64,000 nucleotides of DNA from the NCBI GenBank assembly GCA_966249405.1, contig CBINDO010000006.1:1-64000 (forward strand). Direction: 5' to 3'. This stretch comes from SZUA-265 sp966249405 (GTDB lineage Bacteria; Myxococcota_A; Polyangia; Polyangiales; Polyangiaceae). Positions 1 to 7,437 of this stretch are shown here, one piece after another; the stretch's first letter is position 1, and each line of letters begins with the position of its first letter. The notes beneath the pieces were generated by a model. The model worked only from the letters and a program-made list of their open reading frames with translations. It was not told the origin of the DNA and ran no database searches. A program made the translations under genes and the position numbers.

Positions 1-109
1 CGCCGACGTAGATCACACGATTGACGTCGAGAGTTTCGAAGCAGAAGTTCGCGAGCTCGAGTGCCGCTTCTTCGTGTTCTTCTATTCGTCCCAAGAACGC
101 CAGTTGCAC
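1..109 (-). CDS. 5' end of an unidentified protein, cut by the left edge
   Basis: Read on the minus strand from a GTG at 109 there are 36 open codons running off the window. An in-frame TAG at 119-121 lies just upstream, so the GTG is the first usable start. The translation begins VQLAFLGRIEEHEEAALEL and continues with LDVNRVIYVG; its alternation of acidic and hydrophobic residues looks like real protein. I do not recognise a family. It lies downstream of ccmB on the same strand but 284 bases away, so it is probably not in the same tight operon. It is not CcmC, the usual ccmB partner. Confidence 0.5.
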   Translation of the reverse strand, partial: MQLAFLGRIEEHEEAALELANFCFETLDVNRVIYVG

Positions 110-393
110 CTCGTCACTCTACTGCCGGCGCCGGTCCACGCAACATCGCCGGCTGCAAAGTAACGACTCCAGCTTTCTAGCCGCGGGGACATTTTGCGAG
201 CCGAACGTTGCGTGACGCGAGTTAGCTCCCAAAACGTAGTTGGCACCCGTTCCACCTACGTCGAGTAGCGACGCGATGGCGCAAAAAATCGAGACGGAGG
301 GCTAAACATTTCGAGCGTGTGGCCGTGTCGCACGCGCGGTTCCGCTGAGCCAGCGCCGCGTCGTGCTCGCCGCGGGCGCGTAGCTGGTAGTGG

Positions 394-1134
394 TCATTGC
401 TCGGCGAGTGAGCCGAACAGGCCGGCGCCACCGACGATGAACACGACGTCGAACATCGCCATGATTTGGAGGAAGTCGGTCAACTCGCGGAGCGGGATCC
501 CGTTGAGCAGCTCGCGCGTGGCGACGGTGGCGGCCATCAACGTTGGGGCAAGCAACGGAAACAAGCAGATCGAAAGCACTAGGTCACGCGCCCGCGTCCG
601 CACCGTCATCACGCCGAACAGCGTTCCGGAAGCCGCGACTCCGGGCACTGCCAGCGCGCTAATCGCCAACAAGCCGAGGCCGTGGTCGATGACGTCGATG
701 GCAAACAACACGCCACTGAGGGGCACGACTACCGCCTCGATCGCGAACAAGAACACGAGGATCCCGAGGGCCTTGCCGAAGTAGAGCGCGCTCGACGACA
801 GCGGTGAGACAACTAGCGCGTCCAGCGTCGCTTCCTCGCGTTCCCGCTGCCAGGTCCGGCTCAACGACAACACGGCCGCGAACGTGGTCGCCAGCCAAAT
901 CACCCCCGAGGCGACTTGGTGGCGCGTCTGGGGGCCCATGTAGTAGGCGAGCGAAGACAACACGGTAACCAAGACCGCGAAGAACCCGCCCGTGACGACG
1001 ACCTCGCCGGACCGCAGCTCGATCATCAGGTCTTTGCGGGTGATCGTGCGCACCTGGCCGAGCCAAGTCGCCGCCGACGCCAGGGGCGACTTGTGTTCCC
1101 GAGTGCCGGGGTGCGTCGAGGCGGTGTTGGCCAT
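394..1134 (-). CDS. ccmB: CcmB-type heme exporter permease
   Basis: A 246-residue polytopic membrane protein matching the CcmB permease of the c-type cytochrome maturation ABC transporter (CcmABCDE). CcmB works with the CcmA ATPase and CcmC in moving or handling heme at the periplasmic face. Family signs are the N-terminal RKDLMIELRS stretch (about residues 34-43), the cytoplasmic W-QREREEATLDAL-SP segment near 95-112 and about six hydrophobic segments. Length is slightly above the usual 220-230 residues because of a polar N-terminal extension of about 25 residues. The ATG at 1134 is the first start in frame. Neither ccmA nor ccmC is adjacent: upstream is a divergent DUF2505 gene, downstream an unrelated fragment, so the cluster is split in this genome. 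Confidence 0.85.
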   Translation of the reverse strand: MANTASTHPGTREHKSPLASAATWLGQVRTITRKDLMIELRSGEVVVTGGFFAVLVTVLSSLAYYMGPQTRHQVASGVIWLATTFAAVLSLSRTWQREREEATLDALVVSPLSSSALYFGKALGILVFLFAIEAVVVPLSGVLFAIDVIDHGLGLLAISALAVPGVAASGTLFGVMTVRTRARDLVLSICLFPLLAPTLMAATVATRELLNGIPLRELTDFLQIMAMFDVVFIVGGAGLFGSLAEQ

Positions 1135-1257
1135 GGCGCGGATCTACCAGGTTCGAGCGGTGTACGGCTAGCCGAGGCGGTCCGGGCGTCTTCGTGGCCG
1201 CGCAATTCTTCACCGAGCGAGTGTCCGCGCGGGCCGCGATCGTGTACTCCGTCGATC

Positions 1258-1761
1258 ATGGCCACCAAGCAGATCTCGCACGTGTTCGATTGCGACGTAG
1301 ATACCTACTGGAAGAAGTTCTTTCTCGACGACGAGTTCAACCGCCAGCTGTTTCTGGGCAGGCTCGGCTTCTCGCGCTGGGAGGTCGTGCGCAGCCAACC
1401 CACCGAGGATGGTCTCGAGCGCGTGGTCGAAGCCGCGCCGTCGACCAAGGACATCCCCGGTCCCTTGAAAAAGGTGCTGCAGAATGGGCTCGGATATCGC
1501 GAACAGGGCGTTTGGTCGAAGAGCAAGTCGCTCTACACGCTGAAAGTGATCCCCGCGTCGTTGCCCGATCAGATCGAAATCACCGGTGAGATGCGCGTGA
1601 TCCCAGAGGGCTCCGGTTGCCGTCGCACCTACGACGCGTTCGTCAGCGCACGTATCTTCATGGTGGGTGGACTGCTCGAATCGCGGCTCCTCTCGGACAT
1701 GGCGACGAGTTACGACGAGGCAGCTGCCTTTTCCCGCGAGTGGCTGCGCCAGGGCAAGTGA
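1258..1761 (+). CDS. DUF2505-family (SRPBCC-fold) protein
   Basis: A 167-residue protein beginning MATKQISHVFDCDVDTYWKK. The opening, with a tryptophan inside a short beta-helix unit and a phenylalanine-rich DDEFNRQLFL stretch, matches DUF2505, a family with a START/SRPBCC-like lipid- or ligand-binding fold and no established function. The C-terminal helix (residues about 138-165, GGLLESRLL followed by an AAAFSREWL amphipathic stretch) is typical of that fold. The reading frame is open further upstream, but the ATG at 1258 fits the family N-terminus and earlier codons overlap the ccmB promoter side. It is divergent from ccmB and ends in a strong bidirectional terminator shared with the convergent gene to its right. 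Confidence 0.75.
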   Translation: MATKQISHVFDCDVDTYWKKFFLDDEFNRQLFLGRLGFSRWEVVRSQPTEDGLERVVEAAPSTKDIPGPLKKVLQNGLGYREQGVWSKSKSLYTLKVIPASLPDQIEITGEMRVIPEGSGCRRTYDAFVSARIFMVGGLLESRLLSDMATSYDEAAAFSREWLRQGK

Positions 1762-1779
1762 GCAGGACTCCAAATGCGG

Positions 1780-1811
1780 AAAGCCCAACCAACGAACGTT
1801 GGCTGGGCTTT
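1780..1811. terminator. Bidirectional intrinsic terminator
   Basis: A long hairpin AAAGCCCA..CCAAC-GAAC-GTTGG..TGGGCTTT with one internal mismatch, flanked by A-rich and T-rich ends. It lies between two convergent genes (stop at 1761 on plus, stop at 1863 on minus), so it can serve both. Confidence 0.8.
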
Positions 1812-1862
1812 CGAACCTCCGTGCGTCGAGGTGGACGGTCGCCGGTGGCGACGCGGAGGCTG

Positions 1863-2288
1863 TTACTTGCCGGCCTTGGCCTGAGCCTTGCGGCTGCGGG
1901 CGACCTTCTTCTTGGCAACGGGCGCCTTCGCGGGAGCGGCCTTACGAGCGTTGGCGCGCTTCTCGGCGCTCTTGTGAGCGTCCAGGAGGCGGGGCAACGG
2001 GTACTCTTCGAGACGGGCTTTGAAGCCGCCGTCCTTGGCGCGATTCTCCAGTTGCAGGATCGCGTCTACCAACTTGGCGCGCGAGCCGAAGCGCTCTTTT
2101 GCAGTGCTCAGCACTGCGTGCAGACGCAACAGCTTGGCGTTGGAAACGCGGTCCAAACCCTTGCCCTCGCTTACGCGGTCGAGCCACAAGTCTTTGGTGG
2201 CGAGCGATTGAATGGCAGCAGCGAGCTTCTCTTTGTCGCCGAAGCGGTCCTTCACGACGGCGGCAGGGCTGAGTCCAGCAGTTTTCAT
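1863..2288 (-). CDS. Histone-H1-like protein with a duplicated RFG-helix motif
   Basis: A 141-residue basic protein without a recognised enzyme domain. The N-terminal part holds two related helical units: residues about 11-33 (VVKDRFGDKEKLAAAIQSL) and about 62-85 (TAKERFGSRAKLVDAILQL), sharing the pattern K-x-RFG-x3-KL-x2-AI-x2-L. The last 35 residues are a Lys/Ala/Pro tail (APAKAPVAKKKVARSRKAQ) like bacterial H1-type nucleoid proteins, so nucleic-acid binding is a reasonable inference; the duplicated unit has no function I can name. A GGAG ribosome-binding site sits 8 bases before the ATG, and a good sigma-70-like promoter lies at 2333-2361. It is monocistronic, ending at the shared terminator. 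Confidence 0.75.
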   Translation of the reverse strand: MKTAGLSPAAVVKDRFGDKEKLAAAIQSLATKDLWLDRVSEGKGLDRVSNAKLLRLHAVLSTAKERFGSRAKLVDAILQLENRAKDGGFKARLEEYPLPRLLDAHKSAEKRANARKAAPAKAPVAKKKVARSRKAQAKAGK

Positions 2289-2332
2289 TAGTCGTACTCC
2301 AGATGCGGTGCTCCGTGCACCGGGGGGCGCGG

Positions 2333-2361
2333 TGTCTAGCAGGCCGAAGGGCGGGATGCAA
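2333..2361 (-). promoter_or_regulatory. Candidate sigma-70 promoter of the H1-like gene
   Basis: On the minus strand TTGCAT and TAGACA are separated by exactly 17 bases. The predicted transcript start is about 38 bases before the ATG at 2288, which has a clear GGAG ribosome-binding site. Confidence 0.45.
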
Positions 2362-2438
2362 CGGTTAGCTTACGGAAAAGTGCGGGGTCGGTCCCACCCA
2401 CCCGAGCGGCTTGCTTCGGCTCACTGGTCGAATGTTTC

Positions 2439-3509
2439 GTGTCCAGCGGGAGCGACATAGGCGCGGCTGGCGCGCGCATGGTAACGCGCGCCGCCATGAG
2501 CGGAACTGCGGCTTCCTTGTTGTTCGCCGACATTGCCCCGTTGGCTGACACGGCGCCCATCGAGCCCATGCCTCTGCCGCTCGACTCGTTGCCGACGGTG
2601 AGTTGGACCGAGGCGTTGTTGGTGCACCCGCTCGTCAAGGGCCTGCTGCCGTTCCCTTTGCTCATCGGGCTGGCAGTACCGGTGTGGTGGGTGTTTCGCA
2701 AGTGGTGGCAGGAGATGGATCGCGAGTCCGCGTTGGAACGTGCGCGGCGGGTCAGTGTAGGGGAGGCAGATTATCGCCCCGCGGTGTGTCTCATGCTGAT
2801 CGGCGCGATCTTGACGTTCCACGAGTATTACGGAGGGCGTTCGTTCTACGAGGCCGTGCTGCGCGGTGAGTTGAAAGCACTCGAAGACGCGGGGCTCAAG
2901 TGGCTCAAGGTCGGCAAATACGACGTATTGTACGGTTACGTCTGGTGGTCGATGTCGCGCGTCGTAGGCTACGTGCTCGTTCCGGTGCTCACTTGGAAGC
3001 TGTTGTTTCGACGAGACAGCTTGTGGGACTACGGTCTGCACGTCAAAGGCACTTTGAAACATGCGTGGGTATACGCCGGGTTGATGGCGCTCGTCGGCCC
3101 AGTGGTGTTCATCGTCGCTCGCCAACCGGACTTCGGAAACTACTACCCGTTCTACAAATTCTGCTCCCGCAGCTGGTTCGACTTGCTGGCGTGGGAGGCC
3201 ATGTATTTCGCTCAGTTCTTCGCGTTGGAGTTCTTTTTCCGCGGATGGATGATCGGCGCGTTACGTGGCGCCATGGGATCGGCTGCCATTTTCGCGATGT
3301 CTCTACCTTATTGCATGATCCACTACGGCAAGCCGTATCTGGAAGCGCACGGCGCCGTGATTGCCGGGGTAGTGCTCGGCACCTTGTCGATGCGCACGCG
3401 CAGCATTTACGGTGGGTTCTTCCTGCACATCGGCGTCGCGGCGCTCATGGATTTCCTGAGTTTGTACAAACGCGGAGCACTGCCGACCGTGTTCTGGGCG
3501 CCAGGCTGA
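2439..3509 (+). CDS. CPBP-family (CAAX protease-like) integral membrane protein
   Basis: A 356-residue polytopic membrane protein of the CPBP/Rce1-like family. Residues 263-268 (LEFFFR) align with the family motif EExxxR, H295 with the FxxxH motif and H330 (FFLHIGVAAL) with HxxxN/B. The first motif keeps E264 and R268 but has Leu in place of the first Glu, and the position four after H330 is Ala, so peptidase activity is doubtful. Hydrophobic segments lie near 66-85, 115-130, 170-190, 210-228, 250-268 and 300-345. The start is uncertain: a GTG at 2439 is the longest choice, with ATG at 2478 or 2496 also possible, and none has a clear ribosome-binding site. No operon partner is evident. Confidence 0.75.
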   Translation: MSSGSDIGAAGARMVTRAAMSGTAASLLFADIAPLADTAPIEPMPLPLDSLPTVSWTEALLVHPLVKGLLPFPLLIGLAVPVWWVFRKWWQEMDRESALERARRVSVGEADYRPAVCLMLIGAILTFHEYYGGRSFYEAVLRGELKALEDAGLKWLKVGKYDVLYGYVWWSMSRVVGYVLVPVLTWKLLFRRDSLWDYGLHVKGTLKHAWVYAGLMALVGPVVFIVARQPDFGNYYPFYKFCSRSWFDLLAWEAMYFAQFFALEFFFRGWMIGALRGAMGSAAIFAMSLPYCMIHYGKPYLEAHGAVIAGVVLGTLSMRTRSIYGGFFLHIGVAALMDFLSLYKRGALPTVFWAPG

Positions 3510-3622
3510 AGGCGCGTAGCGGCACATGCGCAGTGGGCTGCAGGGACGGGAGCCAGCGAACGGGCGCGAGGCACCTCGCGACGTGGCGCGCCCTTCCAAA
3601 GCGTTCGAACGATGGCGCTGCT

Positions 3623-3850
3623 CGAAGTGTGCGCGGATGATGCGGTGGAGCGTCCGAGAGACGGCGCTGACCGAAGTGTGCACGGATGATGCGGTGGAGC
3701 GTCCGAGAGACGGCGCTGACCGAAGTGTGCACGGATGATGCGGTGGAGCAGCTGGAGAGTCCGAGAGACGGCGCTGACCGAAGTGTGCGTACGACGGTGC
3801 CGGCCGAAAGTGTGCGAGAGATGGTGCTGACCGAAGCGCGAGAGGGAGCA
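3623..3850. repeat. 49-bp tandem repeat, about three full units plus degenerate copies
   Basis: Units starting CGAAGTGTGC begin at 3623, 3672, 3721 and 3779. The first two steps are exactly 49 bases; the third is 58 because of a 9-base insertion. The core reads GATGATGCGGTGGAGC, then GTCCGAGAGACGGCGCTGAC. Degraded copies continue to about 3850. Since 49 is not a multiple of three and the unit sits between two convergent genes, it is best read as a non-coding minisatellite. It occupies most of the 384-base gap 3510-3893. Confidence 0.85.
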
Positions 3851-3893
3851 AACGACGGCGGCGCGGACCTTTGTTGGTTTTAGGTGAACGACG

Positions 3894-4421
3894 TCAATGG
3901 CCGTCGAAGGCGCACGAGGCGAAGCTCGGGATGCCCGCTTCCGTCAATCTTTTGCGCCCGCCGAGGTCAGGCAGATCGATGACGAAACAGCACTCGATGA
4001 CGACGCCGCCCACGCTCTGCACGAGTTGACAAGCGGCCAGCGCGGTGCCGCCCGTGGCGATCAAGTCGTCGACCACCAAGACTCGCTCCCCCGGCGCGAC
4101 CGCGTCGAGGTGCACCTCCAAGCGATCTACTCCGTATTCGAGCGTGTAGTCGACGCCAGCCGTAGCGGCGGGGAGTTTACCCTTCTTGCGCAGCGGCACG
4201 AAACCGGCGCCGAGCTCGTAGGCGAGCGGGGCTCCGAGGATGAACCCGCGTGACTCGATGCCCGCGACCTTGTCGATGGCGTGGTCGGAGTAACGCGCGA
4301 CGAGCGCCTCTATCGTGGAGCGGAAGCCGGCCTTGTCGCCCAACAACGTCGTGATGTCGCGGAACATGATGCCGGGTTTGGGGTAGTTGGCGATGGTGCG
4401 GATCTTGTCGGTGAGCTTCAT
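3894..4421 (-). CDS. apt: Adenine phosphoribosyltransferase
   Basis: A 175-residue type I phosphoribosyltransferase that salvages adenine: adenine + PRPP gives AMP + pyrophosphate in the cytosol. The PRPP-binding motif VLVVDDLIATGGTA is at about residues 114-127. The N-terminal YPKPGIMFRDITTLL and the ESRGFILGAPLA region are diagnostic of Apt as against hypoxanthine enzymes. Length is normal (170-185). The ATG at 4421 gives the standard family N-terminus. It is a single gene, divergent from speA across a 340-base gap and convergent with the CPBP gene across the tandem repeat. Confidence 0.96.
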   Translation of the reverse strand: MKLTDKIRTIANYPKPGIMFRDITTLLGDKAGFRSTIEALVARYSDHAIDKVAGIESRGFILGAPLAYELGAGFVPLRKKGKLPAATAGVDYTLEYGVDRLEVHLDAVAPGERVLVVDDLIATGGTALAACQLVQSVGGVVIECCFVIDLPDLGGRKRLTEAGIPSFASCAFDGH

Positions 4422-4761
4422 GGCCAGCGCTGCCGTGTATCACACTCCGGCGTGCGCGTGCGTTTGGTGTGGCGAACGCGCGGTGCTCGCGCGACGTCGT
4501 TGCCGCGAGATTTCGGTGACGGGCCGCGACGTCGCGGTGAGGAGGTCGCCGTCGAGCTGAGTTTGGGCGGCGCCTCCACGTTACGAGGCAGCGCGGTGAC
4601 ACGCGGAGTGGCGCGTTGCAGGGGCGCCCGAAATCGCGGTGGTCGCGGGGGCAATTTCCGAGGATGGGTCTTTGTATCGCCGCCCGACCCAAGTACGCTG
4701 CGCGGCTCTTGTTGGTTCTCAAGTTCCACGCCCGAGGCTCGACCCACCCCCGAGGTTAGAC
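4422..4761. other. Intergenic region between divergent apt and speA
   Basis: No gene is supported here. It must hold both divergent promoters, but I see no convincing -35/-10 pair. A perfect 14-base palindrome CCGCGACGTCGCGG lies at 4525-4538 and could be a protein-binding site or chance in GC-rich DNA. Confidence 0.4.
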
Positions 4762-6732
4762 ATGGTTGATACGTCCCTGCACCAAGTTCCTCCCAACTCC
4801 AATGGCCACCACATGGACAGTTTGCCGGACGAACCGCAGGTCGAACATTGGAACGCGGCCAAGAGTGCACAGCTGTACCAGGTGCAGGGTTGGGGCTCGC
4901 CTTATTTCTCGGTGAACGAATCGGGCTACATCGAGGTACGTCCGGACCCGGATTGCGAACGCACCGTCAACCTGTTCGAGCTCACGGAAGACTTGCGCGC
5001 GCGTGGCCTCGACTTGCCGATCTTGATCCGGTTCTCGGACATCCTCGGTCACCGCATCAAGCGCATCAACGAGAGCTTCATCCGCGCCATCCGCGACTAC
5101 GAGTATTCGGGCAGTTATCGCGGCGTGTACCCGGTCAAGGTGAACCAGCAACGTCACATCGTGCACGAGGTCGTGGAGTTCGGTAAACCGTATCAATACG
5201 GCCTCGAAGTGGGCTCCAAGCCGGAGCTCCTAATCGCGCTGTCCGCGATGCAGGACTCCGAGGGGCTCATCATCTGCAACGGCTACAAGGACCGCTCCTA
5301 CATCGAGACGGCGCTCATCGCGCAACGTCTCAACAAGACGGTGATCATCGTCCTCGAGCGCACCGAAGAGCTCGACTTCGCGCTCAAGGCCTCCGAGAAG
5401 CTCGGTATCGCGCCGATGCTCGGCGTGCGCGCCAAGCTGAGCACCAAGGGCATGGGTCGCTGGGGCAACTCGGCAGGGGACCGTGCCAAGTTCGGCCTCA
5501 GCATCCCCGAGGTGATCGAGCTCGTCGATCGGCTCTCCGAGCGCAACATGCTCGACAGCCTGCGGCTGCTGCACTTTCACATCGGTAGCCAGATCTCGAG
5601 CATCATCCCGATCAAGAACGCGCTCCAAGAGGCCGCCAACATCTACGTCGAGCTCGCCAAGATGGGGTGCCGCATGGGTTACCTCGACGTCGGCGGCGGC
5701 TTGGCCATCGACTACGACGGCTCGAAGACGGACTTCCACGCGTCGCGTAACTACACGATGCAGGAGTACGCCTCCGACGTGATCGCGACGGTACAAGCCG
5801 CTTGCCAGAAGTCGAAGGTAGCCGAGCCGACCATCGTCAGTGAGTCTGGCCGCGCCGTCGTCGCGCATCAGTCGGTCTTGATCTTCGACGTAGTGGGCGT
5901 GAACGAGGTGAGCGTCAACGTGCCGAAGCCGCCGGACCCGTCGTCTCACGGCGTGATCCAGGTGTTGTACGAGACGTACCAAGGGATCTTGCCGAAGAAC
6001 GTGCAAGAGTCGTGGCACGACGCCTGTCAGGCCAAAGAAGAGGCACAGAGCTTGTTCAAATACGGCTACCTCGGCCTCCGCGACCGCGCGACTGCCGAGC
6101 GGTTGTATTGGGCGTGCTGCGCCAAGATCCAGCAGGTGATTCGGCGCATGAAGTTCGTGCCCGAGGAGTTGCAGGAGCTGCAGAAGCAAATGAGTGCGCT
6201 CTACTACTGCAACTTCTCCGTGTTCCAGAGCGCACCCGATTCGTGGGCCATCGACCAGTTGTTCCCGATCATGCCGATTCATCGGCTGAACGAGGAACCC
6301 GAGGTGCGGGCCACCCTGGCCGACTTGACGTGCGATAGCGACGGCAAGATCGACCACTTCATCGACGTCGAGGACGTGCGCGATACGCTTTCGCTCCACC
6401 GCTTCGAGGCGGGCAAGCCGTATTACTTGGGCATGTTCTTGAACGGCGCGTACCAGGAGATCTTGGGCGATTTGCACAACCTGTTCGGCGACACCAACGC
6501 GGTTCACGTCAGCATTTCGGACTATGGCTACCGTGTCGACCACGTGATCAAGGGCGATTCGATGACCGAGGTGTTGCGGTATGTCGCGTACGCACCGGAC
6601 GCCATGATCGAGAACGTGCGTACCCAAGCCGAGGCGGCCTTGGCTCAGAACAAGCTCACGCTCCAGCAGATGCGCCTGCTCATGAACCACTATGAAGAGG
6701 CGATGAATAGTTACACCTACCTGTCGGAGTAA
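4762..6732 (+). CDS. speA: Biosynthetic arginine decarboxylase (SpeA)
   Basis: A 656-residue PLP enzyme of the fold-III (alanine-racemase-like) decarboxylases: arginine gives agmatine + CO2, the first step of the agmatine route to putrescine and spermidine. The Schiff-base lysine is K126 in YPVKVNQQ. The barrel continues with LRLLHFHIGSQ, the glycine-rich MGYLDVGGGLAIDYDG and the SESGRAVVAHQ segment. The C-terminal domain ends with the LLMNHYEEAMNSYTYL helix typical of SpeA. Length fits the family (630-660). The reading frame is open from 4639, but the ATG at 4762 is preferred because the upstream part is Arg/Pro-rich and unlike SpeA. It stands alone; a hairpin follows 27 bases after the stop. 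Confidence 0.95.
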   Translation: MVDTSLHQVPPNSNGHHMDSLPDEPQVEHWNAAKSAQLYQVQGWGSPYFSVNESGYIEVRPDPDCERTVNLFELTEDLRARGLDLPILIRFSDILGHRIKRINESFIRAIRDYEYSGSYRGVYPVKVNQQRHIVHEVVEFGKPYQYGLEVGSKPELLIALSAMQDSEGLIICNGYKDRSYIETALIAQRLNKTVIIVLERTEELDFALKASEKLGIAPMLGVRAKLSTKGMGRWGNSAGDRAKFGLSIPEVIELVDRLSERNMLDSLRLLHFHIGSQISSIIPIKNALQEAANIYVELAKMGCRMGYLDVGGGLAIDYDGSKTDFHASRNYTMQEYASDVIATVQAACQKSKVAEPTIVSESGRAVVAHQSVLIFDVVGVNEVSVNVPKPPDPSSHGVIQVLYETYQGILPKNVQESWHDACQAKEEAQSLFKYGYLGLRDRATAERLYWACCAKIQQVIRRMKFVPEELQELQKQMSALYYCNFSVFQSAPDSWAIDQLFPIMPIHRLNEEPEVRATLADLTCDSDGKIDHFIDVEDVRDTLSLHRFEAGKPYYLGMFLNGAYQEILGDLHNLFGDTNAVHVSISDYGYRVDHVIKGDSMTEVLRYVAYAPDAMIENVRTQAEAALAQNKLTLQQMRLLMNHYEEAMNSYTYLSE

Positions 6733-6758
6733 TCCGAACGCGGGTGGAACAAATTCTC

Positions 6759-6779
6759 GCGCCCAGCCGTTCTGGGCGC
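6759..6779 (+). terminator. Hairpin after speA, just before the next gene
   Basis: GCGCCCAG-CCGTT-CTGGGCGC, an 8-bp perfect stem without a following T-run. It ends two bases before the ATG at 6782 of the transglycosylase gene, so it may act as a weak terminator or may hide that gene's ribosome-binding region. Confidence 0.45.
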
Positions 6780-6781
6780 TA

Positions 6782-7396
6782 ATGGCTGGTGTGCGGATGC
6801 GTTGGCAGGCGTGGTTTGGTTGGTTCGTGGCGGGCGGCATCGGTTTGGCCGCCACGGGTGGCTCGTCGGCGCAGGCGCAGATTTCTCAGCGCGTGGGCGC
6901 CGACGGGGTGATCGAGCTCTCGAGCACGAGGCGTCCCGACAAGCCCGCCGCCAAGGACGCTCCCAAGCGGATCGTGATGCCGTCGCCTGGGTCCGCGGTG
7001 AGGGCCACGCGCTTCGACGACTACATTCGCGAGGCAGCGCGGCTGTACCGGATCCCGGAAGCGCTGATCCGCGCAGTCATCAAGGTCGAGAGCAACTTCG
7101 ATCCGCGAGCCGTCTCACCGGCTAACGCGCGCGGGCTGATGCAGATGATCCCAGCCACGGCAGAGCGGATGATGGTCAACGACATCTTCGACCCGCGGCA
7201 GAACATCCTCGGCGGGACGCGGTACCTGCGGATTTTGGCCAACACCTTCAACGGCAACCTGCAGCTGACGATTGCTGCGTACAACGCGGGCGAACGCGCC
7301 GTGGCACGCTACGGCGGGATCCCACCTTACGAAGAGACGCAGCACTACGTAGTCGACGTGCTCTCGTATTACGAAGCGTACCGCGGCAGCTACTGA
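6782..7396 (+). CDS. Secreted lytic transglycosylase (SLT domain)
   Basis: A 204-residue peptidoglycan-cleaving enzyme. It has a signal peptide (hydrophobic residues about 9-28, probable cleavage after SAQA near 32), a linker, and a C-terminal SLT/GH23 domain from about residue 80 to the end. The catalytic glutamate is E103 in VIKVESNFDP, followed by the diagnostic GLMQMIPATA and the AAYNAGERAV motif. It would cut the MurNAc-GlcNAc bond in the periplasm. The protein is short, essentially one catalytic domain. The start is uncertain between ATG 6782 and ATG 6797; the hairpin at 6759-6779 abuts the first. No neighbour is obviously co-transcribed. Confidence 0.88.
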   Translation: MAGVRMRWQAWFGWFVAGGIGLAATGGSSAQAQISQRVGADGVIELSSTRRPDKPAAKDAPKRIVMPSPGSAVRATRFDDYIREAARLYRIPEALIRAVIKVESNFDPRAVSPANARGLMQMIPATAERMMVNDIFDPRQNILGGTRYLRILANTFNGNLQLTIAAYNAGERAVARYGGIPPYEETQHYVVDVLSYYEAYRGSY

Positions 7397-7437
7397 CGCT
7401 GCGGCTCCTTGCGACAGTTTCGTCTAGTGCCCCGCGC

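Noticed and set aside
3303..3851. A 182-codon minus-strand frame over the 49-bp repeat
   Set aside because: The repetitive peptide arises from the tandem DNA unit read in shifting frames; half overlaps the CPBP gene, and there is no ribosome-binding site or family resemblance.
5230..6855. A 541-codon frame antisense to speA
   Set aside because: Same cause: long antisense open frames are expected in GC-rich coding DNA. The peptide is His/Arg/Val-rich shadow sequence.
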